A DNA stretch of 64,000 nucleotides from contig NC_064621.1 of assembly GCF_023898315.1 (NCBI RefSeq), positions 19,590,501-19,654,500 of the forward strand, in the 5' to 3' direction. The notes beneath the pieces were generated by a model. That model made no database searches. It was given only the letters and a program-made list of their open reading frames with translations, and was not told the origin of the DNA. Within the stretch, counting starts at the first letter, position 1. Each line of letters opens with the position of its first letter. The stretch comes from Schistocerca nitens. Lineage: Eukaryota; Arthropoda; Insecta; Orthoptera; Acrididae. Made by a program: the position numbers and the translations under genes. Shown piece by piece: positions 1 to 12,275 of the stretch.

Positions 1-279
1 GAGTACCTGAAACATGTGACTGTGAGCTGTTAATGAAGAATATTTTCCTGGTAATTGTAATAGTCCTTGTGAGCTGTTACTGCATGAAACATCTCTCGTA
101 ATTGTAACAGTCTACAGGTACCCTCTAACAAAGTTTCTGGTATTTATGGGATATCTGGGGTAACTGTCAGATAAGAAGAAACAGTAAGTAGTTTGTATAG
201 GTTTAGCGTAGATTTCTTTAAAATTTCTGATGGGGAAAATTAATGGTATTAAAACTATGTGACAGCGAGGGCAGCCAGT

Positions 280-1021
280 AAGTGCACAACGTGCTGCTAA
301 ATGTACACTGAATGACAATGTTGTGACTGATAATCCACAAGCTGCACATTGCTTTAACAATCACTTTCCAAATGTTGCAGCAAAAATAGGATTAAATGGT
401 TCAGTTCAAGAAGCGAGAGAGTGTATTAATAATGTTACTGCACAAAACTCAGCAACTAGAAGTATGACCAGCATCCTTCACTGAAATTTATATTATTACA
501 AAAGTTCTCAAAAACTGAATCTTATGCGGTATTGATGCAACTTCAGACAAAATTCTCAAGAGTTGACCTAATTTAATAAGTAATGTCCATAGCATTAAGT
601 GTAATGTATTACTGACATGAGGAATTTTTACAGACAGATTACAATATGCCGTTGTTAAACGTTAAGACTTAAATATTGTCCAGTTTTCCTAGTGATGTCT
701 TTTTCCAAAATATTCAGAAAAGTAATGTACTGAAGAGTAAACTCGTATTTAAGTGGAAAGAAATTACTTAGCATACCACTGTTTGGATTCCAGAAGGTTT
801 GCTTGACTGGCAATGCTATTTATACACTCACTCACCAAATATTACGAGAATTAAACAACAAAATAACACCAAAGCATTTTTACGAGCCTTGCAATGAGTT
901 TGATTGTATAGATCATTCTACCCTCTTAGGAAAATTTAAGTTTTATGTAATTGATGACTTTACAAACAATACATATGTACGTATAATGGGGTCTGCCTAA
1001 TTTTGTTTTTCATCCCAGACA
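280..1021 (+). pseudogene. LINE reverse-transcriptase remnant, 5' segment (Jockey/CR1-like)
   Basis: Decayed coding sequence of a non-LTR retrotransposon. Around 361-480 a reading frame gives a segment typical of the region before the RT core (starts NHFPNVAAKIG). Near 530-570 a frame reads CGIDATSDKILKS, an RT motif-1-like sequence. At 803-1000 a frame reads TGNAIYTLTHQILRELNNK followed by FDCIDHSTLLGK, matching the RT motif 2/motif A region with the aspartate of AFDxxDH-type sequences. Frameshifts and stops separate these parts. The gene is cut at 1021 by an RTE LINE, and the same element appears to resume after 2879. The clade is not resolved; Jockey or CR1 superfamily is inferred from motif style. 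Confidence 0.6.
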
Positions 1022-2867
1022 TAAAAATATAAAAATGCAGTAAATGAAGCGAGCAAAAAGGAATACAAACGTCTCAAAAATGAGATGTACAGGAAGTGCA
1101 AAGTGGCTAAGCAGGGTTGGCTAGAGGACAAATGTAAGGATGTAGAAGTATGTATCACTAGCGGTAAGATAGATACTGCCTACAGGAAAATTAAAGAGAC
1201 CTTTGGAGAAAAGAGAACCACTTGCATGAATATCAAGAGCTCAGATGGAAACCCACTTCTAAGCAAAGAAGCGAAAGCAGAACGGTGGAAGGAGTATATA
1301 GAGGGTCTATACAAGGGCGATGTTCTTGAGGACAATATTATGGAAATGGAAGAGGATGTAGATGAAGATGAAATGGGAGATGCGATACTGCGTGAAGAGT
1401 TTGACAGAGCACTTAAAGACCTAAGTCGAAACAAGGCCCCGGGAGTAGACAACATTCCATTAGAACTACTGATGGCCTTGGGAGAGCCAGGCCTAATAAA
1501 ACTCTACCATCTGGTGAGAGCAAGATGTATGAGACAGACGAAATTCCCTCTGACTTCAAGAAGAATATAATAATTCCAATCCCAAAGAAAGCAGGTGTTG
1601 ACAGATGTGAAAATTACCGAACTATAAGTTTAATAAGCCACGACTGCAAAATACTAACACGAATTCTTTACAGACAAATGGAAAAACTTGTAGAAACCGA
1701 CCTCGGGGAAGATCAGTTTGTATTCCGTAGAAATGATGGAATACGTGAGGAAATACTGACCCTACGACTTATCTTAGAAGCTAGATTAAGGAAAGGCAAA
1801 CCTACGTTTGTCGCATTTGTAGACTTAGAGAAAGCTTTTGACAATGTTGACTGGGATACTCTCAAATTCTGAAGGTGGCAGGGGTAAAATACAGAGAGTG
1901 AAAGGCTATTTACAATTTGTACAGAAACCAGATGGCAGTTATAAGAGTCGAGGTACATGAAAGGGAAGCAGTGGTTGGGAAGGGAGTGAGACAGGGCTGT
2001 AGCCTCTCCCTGATGTTATTCAATCTGTATATTGAGCAAGCAGTAAAGGAAACAAAAGAAAAATTCGGAGTAGGAATTAAAATCCAGGGAGAAGAAATAA
2101 AAACTTTGATGTTCGCCGATGACATTGTAATTCTGTCAGTGACAGCAAAGGACCTGGAAGAGCAGCTGAATGGAATGGACAGTGTCTTAAAAGGAGGTTA
2201 TAAGATGAACATCAACAAAAGCAAAACGAGGATAATGGACTGTAGTCGCATTAAATCAGGTGAGGATGATGGAATTAGATAAGGAAATTAGACACTTAAA
2301 GTCGTAAAGGAGTTTTGCTATTTGGGGAGCAAAATAACGGATGGTCGAAGTAGAGAGGATAGAAAATGTAGACTGGCAATGGGAAGGAAAGCGTTTCTGA
2401 AGAAGAGAAATTTGTTAACATCGAGTATAGATTTAAGTGTCAGGAAGTCTTTTCTGAAAGTATTTGTATGGAGTGTAGCGTGGACCATAAATAGTTTAGA
2501 CAAGAAGAGAACAGAAGCTTTCGAAACGTGGTGCTACAGAAGAATGCTGAAGATTAGATGGGTGGATCACATAACTAATGAGGAGGTATTGAATAGAATT
2601 GGAGAGAAGAGAAATTTGTGGCGCACCTTGACTAGTAGAAGGGATCGGTTGGTAGGACATATTCTGAGGCATCAAGGTATCACCAATTTAGTATTGGAGG
2701 GCAGCGTGGAGGGTAAAAATAGTAGAGGGAGACCAAGAGATGAATACACGAAACAGATTCATAAGAATGTAGGTTGCAATAAGTACTGGGAGATGAAGAA
2801 GCTTGCACAGGATAGAGTAAAATGGAGAGCTGCATCAAACCAGTCTCTGGACTGAAGACCACAACAA
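1022..2867 (+). mobile_element. RTE-clade LINE, 5'-truncated copy A with 11-bp target duplication
   Basis: This copy aligns with the intact RTE element at 39362-42653 from about its position 40785 to its 3' end, so it lacks the endonuclease and keeps the linker, the reverse transcriptase and the C-terminal domain. Broken reading frames at 1085-1570, 1525-1872, 1917-2282 and 2322-2855 carry AFVDLEKAFDNVDW (motif A), GVRQGCSLSLMLFNLY (motif B) and LMFADDIVIL (motif C). It ends with the CTGAAGACCACAACAACA tail typical of the family. The sequence catcccagaca occurs immediately before (1011-1021) and after (2868-2878), an exact target-site duplication. 5' truncation is the usual outcome of target-primed reverse transcription. 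The element is inactive. Confidence 0.95.
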
Positions 2868-3195
2868 CATCCCAGACAGGTTTCACTGCAGTTGCAGCAT
2901 CTTCGGTGGGCTTTTATTTATAGCTGTTAAAGATAAATAATGTTCTTTACTGTTTGTATACATGTAAATATTAGTTTTTAAATCGTAATTTCAGATATTT
3001 GAAGAAAACACATAAAATTATGATTAATTCCTTATTACCACATGGTGTGGTTTTACTGATGTATTACGTTTCTACAGTGACTGTATTATTTCACAGTTTG
3101 CCATCTGCAACCACATACACCTTAAAGTAGAGAAATTACTTAATCCAAAACTACGACTTGAAAGTTGTTATGGCTATGCCTGAAATTAATTAATT

Positions 3196-3197
<2 letters not shown>

Positions 3198-3237
<40 letters not shown>
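3198..3237. repeat. (GT)n microsatellite
   Basis: Twenty uninterrupted GT dinucleotides. A reading frame through it gives an artefactual Val-Cys repeat. No function is implied. Confidence 0.95.
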
Positions 3238-3239
<2 letters not shown>

Positions 3240-3484
3240 TTACATGACGTTTCACTTACGGTTTCTCTTTTCGTCATCCTCTTCACTATGAAACACTTTA
3301 TATTGAGCTGGAACTGTCACTGTTTATCAGCTGTAAGAACGAACATGGAGAATAGTGGAGCATTTGAAGGTGTAAAAATAGGATGGCTGACAGTTGAAGG
3401 GTTCCTGGCGGTTGTCCAGAAAAAAAAATTGTGTTTTGCTAAAGGTGGACCCCATCTAAAAACATATCCATTGTTAAAGCAAAC

Positions 3485-4260
3485 GTGGGAAAAAAGGACT
3501 TCAACTCTAAGATGATTACTTTACAAACAGTGGGTTCACTTCTATTCCTTACATATGTGAATGGCCTTCCACTTAACATTCATCAAGCAAAATTGATACT
3601 TTTTGCAGACAATACTAGTGCTATTATAAATCCCATTAGAGAGAAAGCAAACAGAATAAATTGTTAATGATGTTTTCCAAAGAATTATTAAGTGGTTCTC
3701 TGAAAACATTACCTCTCAAAGTTTTGAGAAAACACACTATTTTCAGTTCTATAAAACAGAGAGAGTCATGGCTACAACTGATGGAGCACATGATTAGGAG
3801 TCACTAAACAAGGTAGAACGCTCCAATTGTTTGGGTGTACACACCGCTAAAACTTGAACTGCAACGAGTATATTACTGAAATGCTTGAAATAACTTTCAA
3901 CTGCCTTTGCTTTTCATATAACTACTAATTTGGAAACAAACGGATCTACTTCTCGACATATAATACACATTTACACTTAACAATGTTGTATGGAATAATT
4001 TTGTGGGGTAATCTATCAGTTAGAAAGAATGAACTGATTGCACAAAATTAAGTAGTAAGAATAATATGTAATATATTGTGTTCACCCACAATCATCTTGT
4101 AGGTTCATCTTCAAAGAGTTAGGCATTTTATTGGAGATGCAACTAGAAGTCATGCAGGAACCATCCTAACAAAAGATGTAACTAGAACAGAACTGCATAA
4201 ATGTTGAATATTGATTAGCAAAGCGTCACCAACTGGTGGACAAATGACTTAAACATTACG
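3485..4260 (+). pseudogene. LINE reverse-transcriptase remnant, 3' segment
   Basis: Continues the LINE that begins before copy A. A frame at 3510-3667 reads QTVGSLLFLTYVNGLPLN and then LILFADNTSA, corresponding to RT motif B (GxxLGPLLFLxYxND) and motif C, where the expected FADD is FADN. Further on, broken frames near 3990-4075 read MLYGIILWGNLSVRKNEL, the post-RT region of Jockey/CR1-like elements. Many stops and frameshifts are present. Between 2879 and 3480 I see no coding similarity. Common origin with the 280-1021 segment is an inference from order, strand and motif class. Confidence 0.55.
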
Positions 4261-4865
4261 CTTTTCGGTATAATCCATCATCAAGTGTCAGATACAACAA
4301 ACTGTACAGACAAACTGAAATTATGTACATAACAGTCTGCCCCTGATGGCCTACTAAGTGATATACTCAGCACTGTGCAGTGCTGTGCCATTTAGGAATT
4401 TAACTGCGCCTTCAGTACAAAGTGTTAGGGGTACAAGTGGAGCTATTTTATTGGCGACTTGTACTGAACAACATTACATTTGGTTCATTTACAAACTAAT
4501 AATTACAGCTATTATGAGTTGTATTTTCTATTTCAGTTAGTATCACCAAGTACATGTGGAAAGAGCAAGCCACGAATGCTTATTTTCCCATGGGCAGCAA
4601 GCCAGGTGTCGATGTGTGGATGCACGGATGTAGAACGGTTTACCTATACTGACAGGAGTAGTCCACTTAGTGGTGCAGTTACGAACATGCAGAAAATATC
4701 AGGTAGTAAATTATGTGACATGTATGCGGGACGACTACTAGATGCAGAGAAAAAACGACTAACACAATGAAGTGGGTACATATTGAGTTACCAGTATCAC
4801 CATACCTGCACTTATACCCTAATACCCTATACATTACACAACAGACTCTCGACTATTTGGGCTAA
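4261..4865. other. No recognisable feature
   Basis: AT-rich sequence between the LINE remnant and the piggyBac remnant. Only short open frames without recognisable motifs occur. A small frame at 4480-4770 has no family I recognise. Confidence 0.5.
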
Positions 4866-6937
4866 CCCTTAACTACTCTAGTGAAATGCTCATACACTGA
4901 TACTCTAGTGGGGTCTCGGAGTACCCCAATAAGAAAAACGAAACTGTCATTTAAGGAAATTTTATTTTGAATTGCACTTTCATCACTGAATATTATAAAC
5001 ATTTTTACATATTTGAGATATGATTACAAACAATTTTGGCACACTGAAAATGTGTGGTTGGGGCTAACACGTTTTGAGCATTTTTCACACACTATTTTGG
5101 TTTTCTTGTCCACATTTCTTGCGCACATGTAGCATCTTGCTTTCCTCATGGGTTCTGGCTCAGAAGATGTTGAGGTAAGAGGAGTACCACCAAGTTTAAC
5201 AACAACGTCTCTCAGTTCACGAGAAAGGGGTCGGACATCTTGACGTTGTATATGGGGCTTTACTAAATCCATTCCAAGCTTTTGTAGCAATTCTCTACTT
5301 TTTAAATCATTTGTTTCATCAAGTTGTTTGGTGCACTGAAGCAAGACAGCAGCATTGACCCCTACTATGTTTAGAATGGCATAATATACACACATTGGCC
5401 ATCTGCGTGTTCACCGTGATAACGAATAGTTGGCGCACGTTTGGTCCAGTGCGTCCACTCCTCCTTTTGTGGCATTGTAATCTATGATCATTTCAGGTTT
5501 TTTCTGTTGAGTACTAATTTTCTGATCATGATGCATAGATGAAAGCAACACAACAGCTCGACCTTTCCGAGGAACATAAGAACAAATTGTCTTTCCTTCG
5601 TTATGCCCAAATAATGCAGGTTCTACTGGGCGCTTTCTGTTTGGTTTGACTTCTTCTGGGATCTGTGGTTTATTTCGCTTTAGAGTGCATAGGACAGTCA
5701 ACTTTTTGGCTTCTAGTTGATCACAGAGTTCAAGTGACATGAACCAATTGTCTACTGTCACATGTCTTTTGCTTCCCTCAATTGGTGTTATTAATTTCAA
5801 AACATCCTGTGTTGTGATTGATAATGTACTTTTATTTGTCCCTTTTCCTGTGTAAACAAATGCATTGCATAAATAGAATGTTCGCGAGTCACAAAGGCAC
5901 ACAACTTTGAGGCCGTATTTGGCTGGCTCCTTGGGCATATACAACCTACTAACATTTCATCGATTGTCACGTACGCTCCTGGCGCTCCTGGAATATAATA
6001 CTTTTGACATTTGTCTATAAAGAGTTCCCACACATCTCTAATAGCTGCAAATCTGTCATCAGCCTTCCTAGCATCTCTTGTAGCAGCACAATCAAATCGC
6101 AAACAAGACAAAATGAATAAAAATCTCTGAACGCTCGTAGTGGCTCGAAACACATCGCGACCAGTTCCATCATTAGCAAAAAGTGCAACAACATTTTCGT
6201 GATTGGATTTCATTACTCCAGATAAATAAAGCAGACCCAGAAATGCTCTCAGTTCTATTATATCTAGCGGCTTTATGAACGCTGGCTTATGAGCTCTGTA
6301 ATTGTTTGACATGTCATGTATCTTGACATTTGTATTAGTTGCAATAAATCTTCAGTAATGAACAGTTCCCAAGCAGATAATATGTCAGTTGAATCAATCG
6401 TTTTTGCTTCACGTTTACCACCTGGAAGATGACTGACTATATTGTGAGCACGGATACGAGTTTTAGGAGGAGCTTCTTTTGACCACTTGTAGCACTGCTT
6501 TTTTCAAAAAAAAAAAAAAATTTGTCAGCGGAAGGTCTAATACACGCCTCTTCATCTGATTCTTCACAACTACTTTCTGATGTAGCTTCAGAGGTGGAAT
6601 CACGATCACTTAGTATAAATTCATCCTCATCTGCTGTGGTTTCATCATCAGATGGCAAAAACGCAGCATCATTCACTATTCTTTCCAACTAGTCATCTGT
6701 TAATGACTTCGATCATGCCATTCTGAAAAATAATGCTTTGATACTCACATAGCCTTAACAATTAACGTTATCATGGAAAGTGTGCTGTTTTCGAAGTACT
6801 CTAAGATTTCAGTCGCGTAAAACACTAACTGAGATAGTCAAAAATAACTTACCTTAATACTCTGGTGGGGTATTCTGAGACCTCTTTTTCTTTATCTCAC
6901 ACATCAATACTAGAAACACTGCATTCAACACTCCGCG
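4866..6937 (-). mobile_element. piggyBac-like DNA transposon (limits tentative)
   Basis: The interval holds a broken piggyBac transposase on the minus strand. Near both ends lies an 18-bp motif in inverted orientation, GGGGTCTCGGAGTACCCC at 4911-4928 and its counterpart around 6868-6887, consistent with subterminal inverted repeats. Candidate termini are CCCTTAACTAC at 4866 (preceded by CTAA at 4862-4865, a possible decayed TTAA) and a TTAA at 6938-6941. piggyBac elements duplicate TTAA and often begin CCC, but these particular ends are weakly supported because the terminal sequences match poorly. Confidence 0.45.
5024..6688 (-). pseudogene. piggyBac-family transposase, frameshifted
   Basis: Cut-and-paste transposase of the DDE_Tnp_1_7 (PGBD) family. 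Reading 6688 to 5024 there is first an acidic N-terminal stretch (SDDETTADEDE), then a run of A/T at about 6503-6517 that shifts the frame. The core at 6312-5950 contains LRAFLGLLYLSGV and VTIDEML, the latter with the first catalytic aspartate. After a deletion/frameshift near 5945 the frame resumes with YMPKEPAKYGLK, then TVDNWFMS (second aspartate) and DYNATKGGVDALDQ (conserved downstream aspartates). The C-terminal frame at 5395-5024 has CYMCARNVDKKTKIVCEKC, the cysteine-rich zinc domain that binds the transposon ends. At least three frame breaks make it non-functional. Confidence 0.9.
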
Positions 6938-7310
6938 TTAAAAGGCAGCACTTCACTGAGGATTACCAAGAATACAGGTGCCATCTGTTGTTCCGTTCAC
7001 GTACTATGTATTGTATTCTATCATCTGATGTTCTGGATAACAAGAAAGCTGGACAGCTTGGAGTTTTATGAACTCCTTCTTCTGACCCTAGCTACATCAT
7101 TCAAAACACCCTTTTTTATATGAAAACCTAACTTTGCTAACACTTTCTGACGTACATGCTAGTTATAAATGGATATTATGTACACACTGCTCCATTCAAA
7201 ACTTACTACGGGAAACATAAAAGGATTTGTATTGTAAAGTACAAACGTATGATTACACACATGTGAAACCTATGCCGAAATAAAAAGATGAAACTTACAG
7301 GTTTGATGTT
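6938..7310. other. No recognisable feature
   Basis: Spacer between the piggyBac remnant and the pogo/Tigger remnant. Nothing recognisable on either strand. Confidence 0.5.
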
Positions 7311-8880
7311 TTAAAAAGTATTTAATGGATGTTTGTTTCCCTTGTTAGCCCTCTTCTGTGCTGCAATATTCCTCCCTTTACGGAAGCAGATAATATCAGC
7401 TGGCATTGCTTCCTCCTGCTCATTAATGTACTGCAGCGGTGGCTCAGTCGTCTTGAACCGTTCTGAATGTGGGCTGAGATTTCTCCCGTCATCTAATTTT
7501 GCCTCCTCCTTTTGCGTTTCTTCCCCCTGCATTACCATTTCCACAATATTCTTGTCAGTTAGTTCATCAGCTTCATCATTTGGCATCCATTCTACATGAT
7601 GTCGTCTGCATCAATATCCTCATAGCCCAGTACATTTTTGGGCAACGAAACGATGTCATCGTTTACATCTTTGACTCTGGTTTCACACAATCACTCAAAG
7701 TTAAAATCTCCACCTTCATGGCTTAAAATAAATTTTCTAATACCTCACAAGTGATATGTTCGGAATCTTCCCACGCTTTGGCCAAACACCTTAACACATC
7801 TTGCATGTCAATCCTCTTCAGATTGGTTACAGTCTTCGTTATTATCAGTCGCTGGTATCAAAGAACTGAGAAGACGTCGGCGATGCTTCTTCTTTAGCAT
7901 TTCGACGATGCCCTGGTCTCGCCTATCGGCTGACAAAACGCAGTCACATTTGGTGATAAAAATAATACTTTGATATCTCCATCTGTGAGTTCGTCACTGA
8001 CAAGATGCAAAGGCACGATATCAAGATGCGGCAGAGCTTCCCTTGGTAAACTGTTGTGTTTCAAATGTTTATCTACAGCTCGTACGAACTGATTTTGAAA
8101 CCTCGTTTTAAAGACTTCTGAATTCATCCATGCTTTCTTTTAATGTGTGTACTGTAGGGGCAGTGATTCCTGATTTTTAATGCTTTTGAAATCTCTAGGT
8201 TTCCGCGATTTCCCTATTAACGTAAGCATATGCTTGTGGTTGCCAGTTGCATTACAGCAAGCCAATATGGTAACTACTTCCTTATTATTCTTGCACCCGT
8301 GTGCCGTAGCTTCCTTTTTTTCCCATCAAGCGATTTCGTAGGGAGCATCTTGTAATTTAAATCACTTCCATCGCAACAGTGAAACTATTTGCCACAAACT
8401 CCTTCCTCGTCAATTAACCTCGAAGGATAGTATTTAAACAATGGTATAATCTCTTCGTCAGAGGAAAAAGCGTCTTCATTAATGGTAATCGGGCGAATAC
8501 CGATCCAGCTATCCATCACATTTATTTGTCACTGAAACTGCAATTCTTTTTCGTGCTATGGCGGCCCAGCAACGGGCAAATCTTTCCTCTTACATTTTCA
8601 TGACACAAAAATAAAGCTTCACCTACTTCTTTATGCTTATCTTTCAACATTGTCTTCCTTGCTTTTATTCCACTCTCACTGGCTTGTAAGCACATCACTT
8701 ATCAGGTTATGCACCATTTTTCTTCCAGTCTCCAACAGTACTTTTCGCTACCCCTTACTCCAAAGCAATAGTTTTGGCTGTTACCCCAGAAGCCAATCGC
8801 ATTACAGCACGTAGTTTCTAATCCATAGTCACTTCAAGTTTTTTTCGTTTATCATCCACTTCGGGTACTTTAATCGAAAC
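7311..8880 (-). pseudogene. pogo/Tigger-type (CENP-B-like) transposase remnant
   Basis: Reads on the minus strand in pieces. Near 8880-8740 a frame with stops gives DKRKKLEVTMD, KLRAVMRLASGVTAKTIALE and GVAKSTVGDWKKN, the N-terminal helix-turn-helix (CENP-B_N/psq-like) of pogo/Tigger/Jerky proteins. At 8127-7894 a frame ends in IKVLFLSPNVTAFCQPIGE, matching the DDE_1 superfamily segment near the end of the catalytic core. At 7586-7311 the acidic tail contains FKTTEPPLQYI. Most of the catalytic core between 8130 and 8740 is too decayed to read. Clearly inactive. A domesticated gene is unlikely given the number of stops. Confidence 0.75.
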
Positions 8881-9290
8881 ACGAAGGACTGCACAAAAGA
8901 AGAGTTTAACAACGCACGCACTTTGGAAGTCGGATACGGATATCTGAGAGTCTAAATAGAATTCATCATAAGTAGTCAGTCCGTCACAATTATAAGAGAG
9001 TAGTGGTGCCCATACCTACAGCAGCAGAAGGAAAATGACCTTTATTACCAATTATTAAAGCTGCTAGTGGCTCAGAAAAGGGTTCAATATGCATCAGTGA
9101 AGACCGTTTGGACAATAACATAAAATGTCTGACAGGTAGCAAGTTTGAAATCTAGTCTAAATCATGTCATCTGGACATTCCTTCTGTTTCATAGACAAAC
9201 TTATATTTACAAATTGGTAGACTGTAAAAGAATAAAACTTAGTTTTGAAATATGGTTGCATGAGTAAAAGTGAAAATTTGGAAATTTGTG
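8881..9290. other. No recognisable feature
   Basis: No gene or repeat recognised between the pogo remnant and the SINE. Confidence 0.5.
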
Positions 9291-9473
9291 GTACGATCTT
9301 ATGGGACCAAACTGCTGAAGTCATCGGTGCCTAAACTTACACACTATTTAATCTAACTTAAACTGACTTACGCACGCACCCATGCCCGATGGAGGACTTG
9401 AACCTCCAACAGGGTAGTCACGTGAACTGTGACAAGGCGACCCAGACCGTACGGCTACCCGTGTGGCAGAACT
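9291..9473 (-). mobile_element. tRNA-derived SINE (divergent copy)
   Basis: On the minus strand the head resembles a tRNA gene, with a box-B-like GGTTCAAGTCC (complement of ggacttgaacc near 9386). This is followed by a body that includes GGGCATGGGTGCGTGCGTAAG and a tail ending near GGTCCCATAAGATCGTACC. It has the same organisation as the better-preserved copies at 34200-34389 and 48023-48210, but is more divergent. No clear target duplication. Confidence 0.75.
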
Positions 9474-9478
9474 GGAAA

Positions 9479-9829
9479 GTAATATGTTGAAACGAATCAC
9501 CTATGCATATCGTGTAAACTGACTTCATCACAGTTTCAATAAAAAAAATTTCTAAATATCAATGGAACATATAGATACATAGCTAACTTAGATTGCTGAA
9601 ATCTTAAACTTGATGAAATCCCTGTTAGATAACATACAGTTAGCTACTTACTTGTTTCACAGATCAAATCTGCTATGACCGTTATAACGCAGAATATAGC
9701 AATAGAATAAACGTAGAACACTCCTATACCACTAAATAAAAAGTAAAATGCAATACGTATATGACTGCATGCTCGCCGTTTACAGGATATTTAATGACTA
9801 ATTCTCTCTACTCCAGAATTCTTGTATGA
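9479..9829. other. No recognisable feature
   Basis: AT-rich spacer; possibly untranslated or decayed LINE sequence, but nothing can be supported. Confidence 0.4.
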
Positions 9830-10990
9830 TACAGAATGAGCAGTTATGAAGAAAGCACTTTCATCTACATTTGAAAACAATTTCACTATCTGTTAGGCAT
9901 TTCATTTCCATGGGTAGATTGTCAGAACTTTATAGTTGCGTACTTCACAGCTTTCTGTGCCAAAGTTACATTCGTTAAAGGATAATGTAGATCATTTCTC
10001 CTCCTAGTGTTGCACTTGTGAATCTATCTATTTCTCTGTAACTTAGATGATTGTTGATAGCAAATTTGATAAGTGAATAAATGCACTATGAGGCTGTGAT
10101 TAATAAGCCCAGCTTCTTAAAGAGACACCGGCAAGAGGTATGTGTGTGAACTCCACACATCAATCTAATTACTTTCTTTTGTGCAACGAATACTTTTTGC
10201 CTAACACAGGACAATCAGAATGTTATCCCATAAGACATCAATGAACGAAAATTCGCAAAATACTTTAACTTACTGACTTCTGTATCCCAAAGTGACAGTT
10301 ATTGTAGCGGCAAAAGTAGCTGAACCTAAGCGTTTTACCACGTCTGGTATACGGTTTTTCCAGTTTAAGTTTTCATCAATATTCACACCTAAGAATTTCA
10401 GTTTTCTGTGCTGTTTATTATTTCTTGTCGTATACTGGTTTAATAGGAGGTGCGATGTTTTTGACGGTTCAAAATTGGGCGAACTACCTTTTCCACAGTT
10501 TAAAGCTAGCTCAGTTTTACAAAAGCATTCAGCAACTTTCACAAAAACACCAGTTATAATATTTTGTTGATGCTTTTTGCTAGGCTTCACAATAATTCTT
10601 TTATCGTCTGCAAAATGGACCAATTCTGCTTAACTTAAGGCGAGAACAGTAGTGAGTCAAATATCGATTCCATTGTAATTTTTCCCTGTGCAAAGGATGT
10701 GTCTGCCCTCTTTGTATTACTCGAACAGCCTATCCTAATATTCCGTTTCTTATAGAATAACTAAACCAGGCCTTTGCAGAACTACGTATTGAATAAAAGG
10801 TAACTTCTCTTATAGAATATTATGACTGACCCAATCAAATGCTTTCAATAAGTCACAGAAAGATCTCGCCTGCTTGATGTTTTATCATTCAAAAATTTTA
10901 TTATGTGATCATAAAATGTATAAATGGCTGACTCAGTAGGTTGCTTCTTTTCAAATCCAAATTGTGACCGGACAAGTATCCCATCACTAC
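9830..10990 (-). pseudogene. LINE reverse-transcriptase remnant (Jockey/CR1-like)
   Basis: Minus-strand non-LTR reverse transcriptase. Near 10980-10870 a frame reads QFGFEKKQPTESAIYTF, the FGFRxxxSTxxA motif 2 region. At 10623-10270 another gives MVHFADDKRIIV (motif C, FADD) and LKFLGVNIDENLNWKNRI, the post-motif region. Broken frames down to about 9960 give LMSYGITF and QKKVIRLMCGV, typical of the region downstream of the RT in this superfamily. The part between motifs 2 and C is disordered by frameshifts. It resembles the LINE at 280-4260 in motif wording but lies on the opposite strand. Confidence 0.7.
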
Positions 10991-11086
10991 GCAGGCAAGT
11001 GACGACCGTGGAGTACATCTCCATCTACATCTATATCATTACTCCGCAATTCGCAATCGAGTGCCTGTCAAACTACTGTCAGTTAC

Positions 11087-12275
11087 ACTGATGGAAAGGA
11101 ATTGGAACACCAAAAAATAAGTGATGCAGAATAGTGAAATTTCGGGAATACGTTAGTCTAGGTAAAATATTTACGTGATTAACACTGCGAGATGTGAAAT
11201 GCTGGTACAGTAGTAACAGGTTAACTGGCAGTATGTCGAACGTAAACATGCGAATGTGCATGCATGGTGCTGTACAGTTACCGGGTGTCAGTTTATGGGA
11301 TGGAGTGCCATCTCTCTTGCACCTGATCGGTCAACTCGTGGACGGTTAATGCTGATCGTGGATGGCGCTGGAGTTGTCGTCCGATGATGACCCGTATGTC
11401 GTCGATTGGAGTCAGACCTGGTGGTCGAGCAGACCGAGGCAACATGTCGACGTTCTGTTGAGCATGTTGGGTTCAACTGCGGTATGTGGGCGAGCGTTAT
11501 CCTGCTGAATGGGAGCACAACAGGTCGAATCACAGAACTGACAAACAAATTTGTAGCCGGGATGCGTGGGATGACCACGGGGGTGGAGCACCTCCTGCTG
11601 CCAGCTCTAGGTCCAGTGTGTCTGACACGCAGCAGGTTGGCTGCAGGCCCTCTAATGGCCCCTTCCCAGCCAGCACACGACATGCTTTGGCACCGAAGGA
11701 GCTTTCGTCAGAAAACACAACAGACGCCCACCTTGCCCCCCCGGTGAGCTCCAGCTTGACACCATTGAAGCCGACAATGGCGATGTGGGATCAGTGGAAC
11801 ATGCAACAGGACGTCTAGCTCGGAGATTCCCTTGAAGTAATCGATTGGTAACAGTTCGCCGTGTCACTGTGGCGACAACTGCTGCTGAAATTGCTGCTGC
11901 AGGCGCACGCCGAACACGGCGCTGCTTCCTCTCGGCAGTGGCACGTGGCTGTCCGGAGCCCGGCCTGCCAGTGACCACAGCTGCCAGCAGTCGTGTGCAG
12001 TGGCCGCCTTCCTGCCGGGTCTTTCTGTGATAACGCAGAAGGGGCGCCTTGCAGCCCTAGTAAGGACCTCGTTCAAACTCAGTGAGGTGCCGATTGACGT
12101 CTTAGTCGCTTTCAAGGCATTCTTCACTAACAACCACTCACTATTTCCAGCCACAAAGGTAACAAGCGCTCGCGACCGTCACACGGTGCATTTAAAGCAG
12201 TTCACATGTGGAAACGCACCTACCACCTTCTCGATACACAACTACTTCTCGGTACTGCGACTTCTTTTTCCGACA
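11087..12275 (-). mobile_element. Tc1-like DNA transposon remnant
   Basis: The left end reads acactgatggaaaggaattg at about 11087, and the right end ttctttttccgacaatc at about 12270-12285 is a plausible decayed complement. The minus strand encodes a broken Tc1-type transposase. At 11978-11652 a frame has TVTRRTVTNRLLQGNLRARR, the second helix-turn-helix of Tc1 transposases. At 11718 downward another has FSDESSFGAKACRV, with the first catalytic aspartate of the DDE domain. The remainder is fragmented over several frames (11683-11288). Tc1 elements move by cut and paste into TA sites. This copy cannot encode an enzyme. Confidence 0.75.

Noticed and set aside
3165-3515. Protein with Val-Cys repeats
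   Set aside because: It is a translation of the (GT)n microsatellite plus unrelated sequence.
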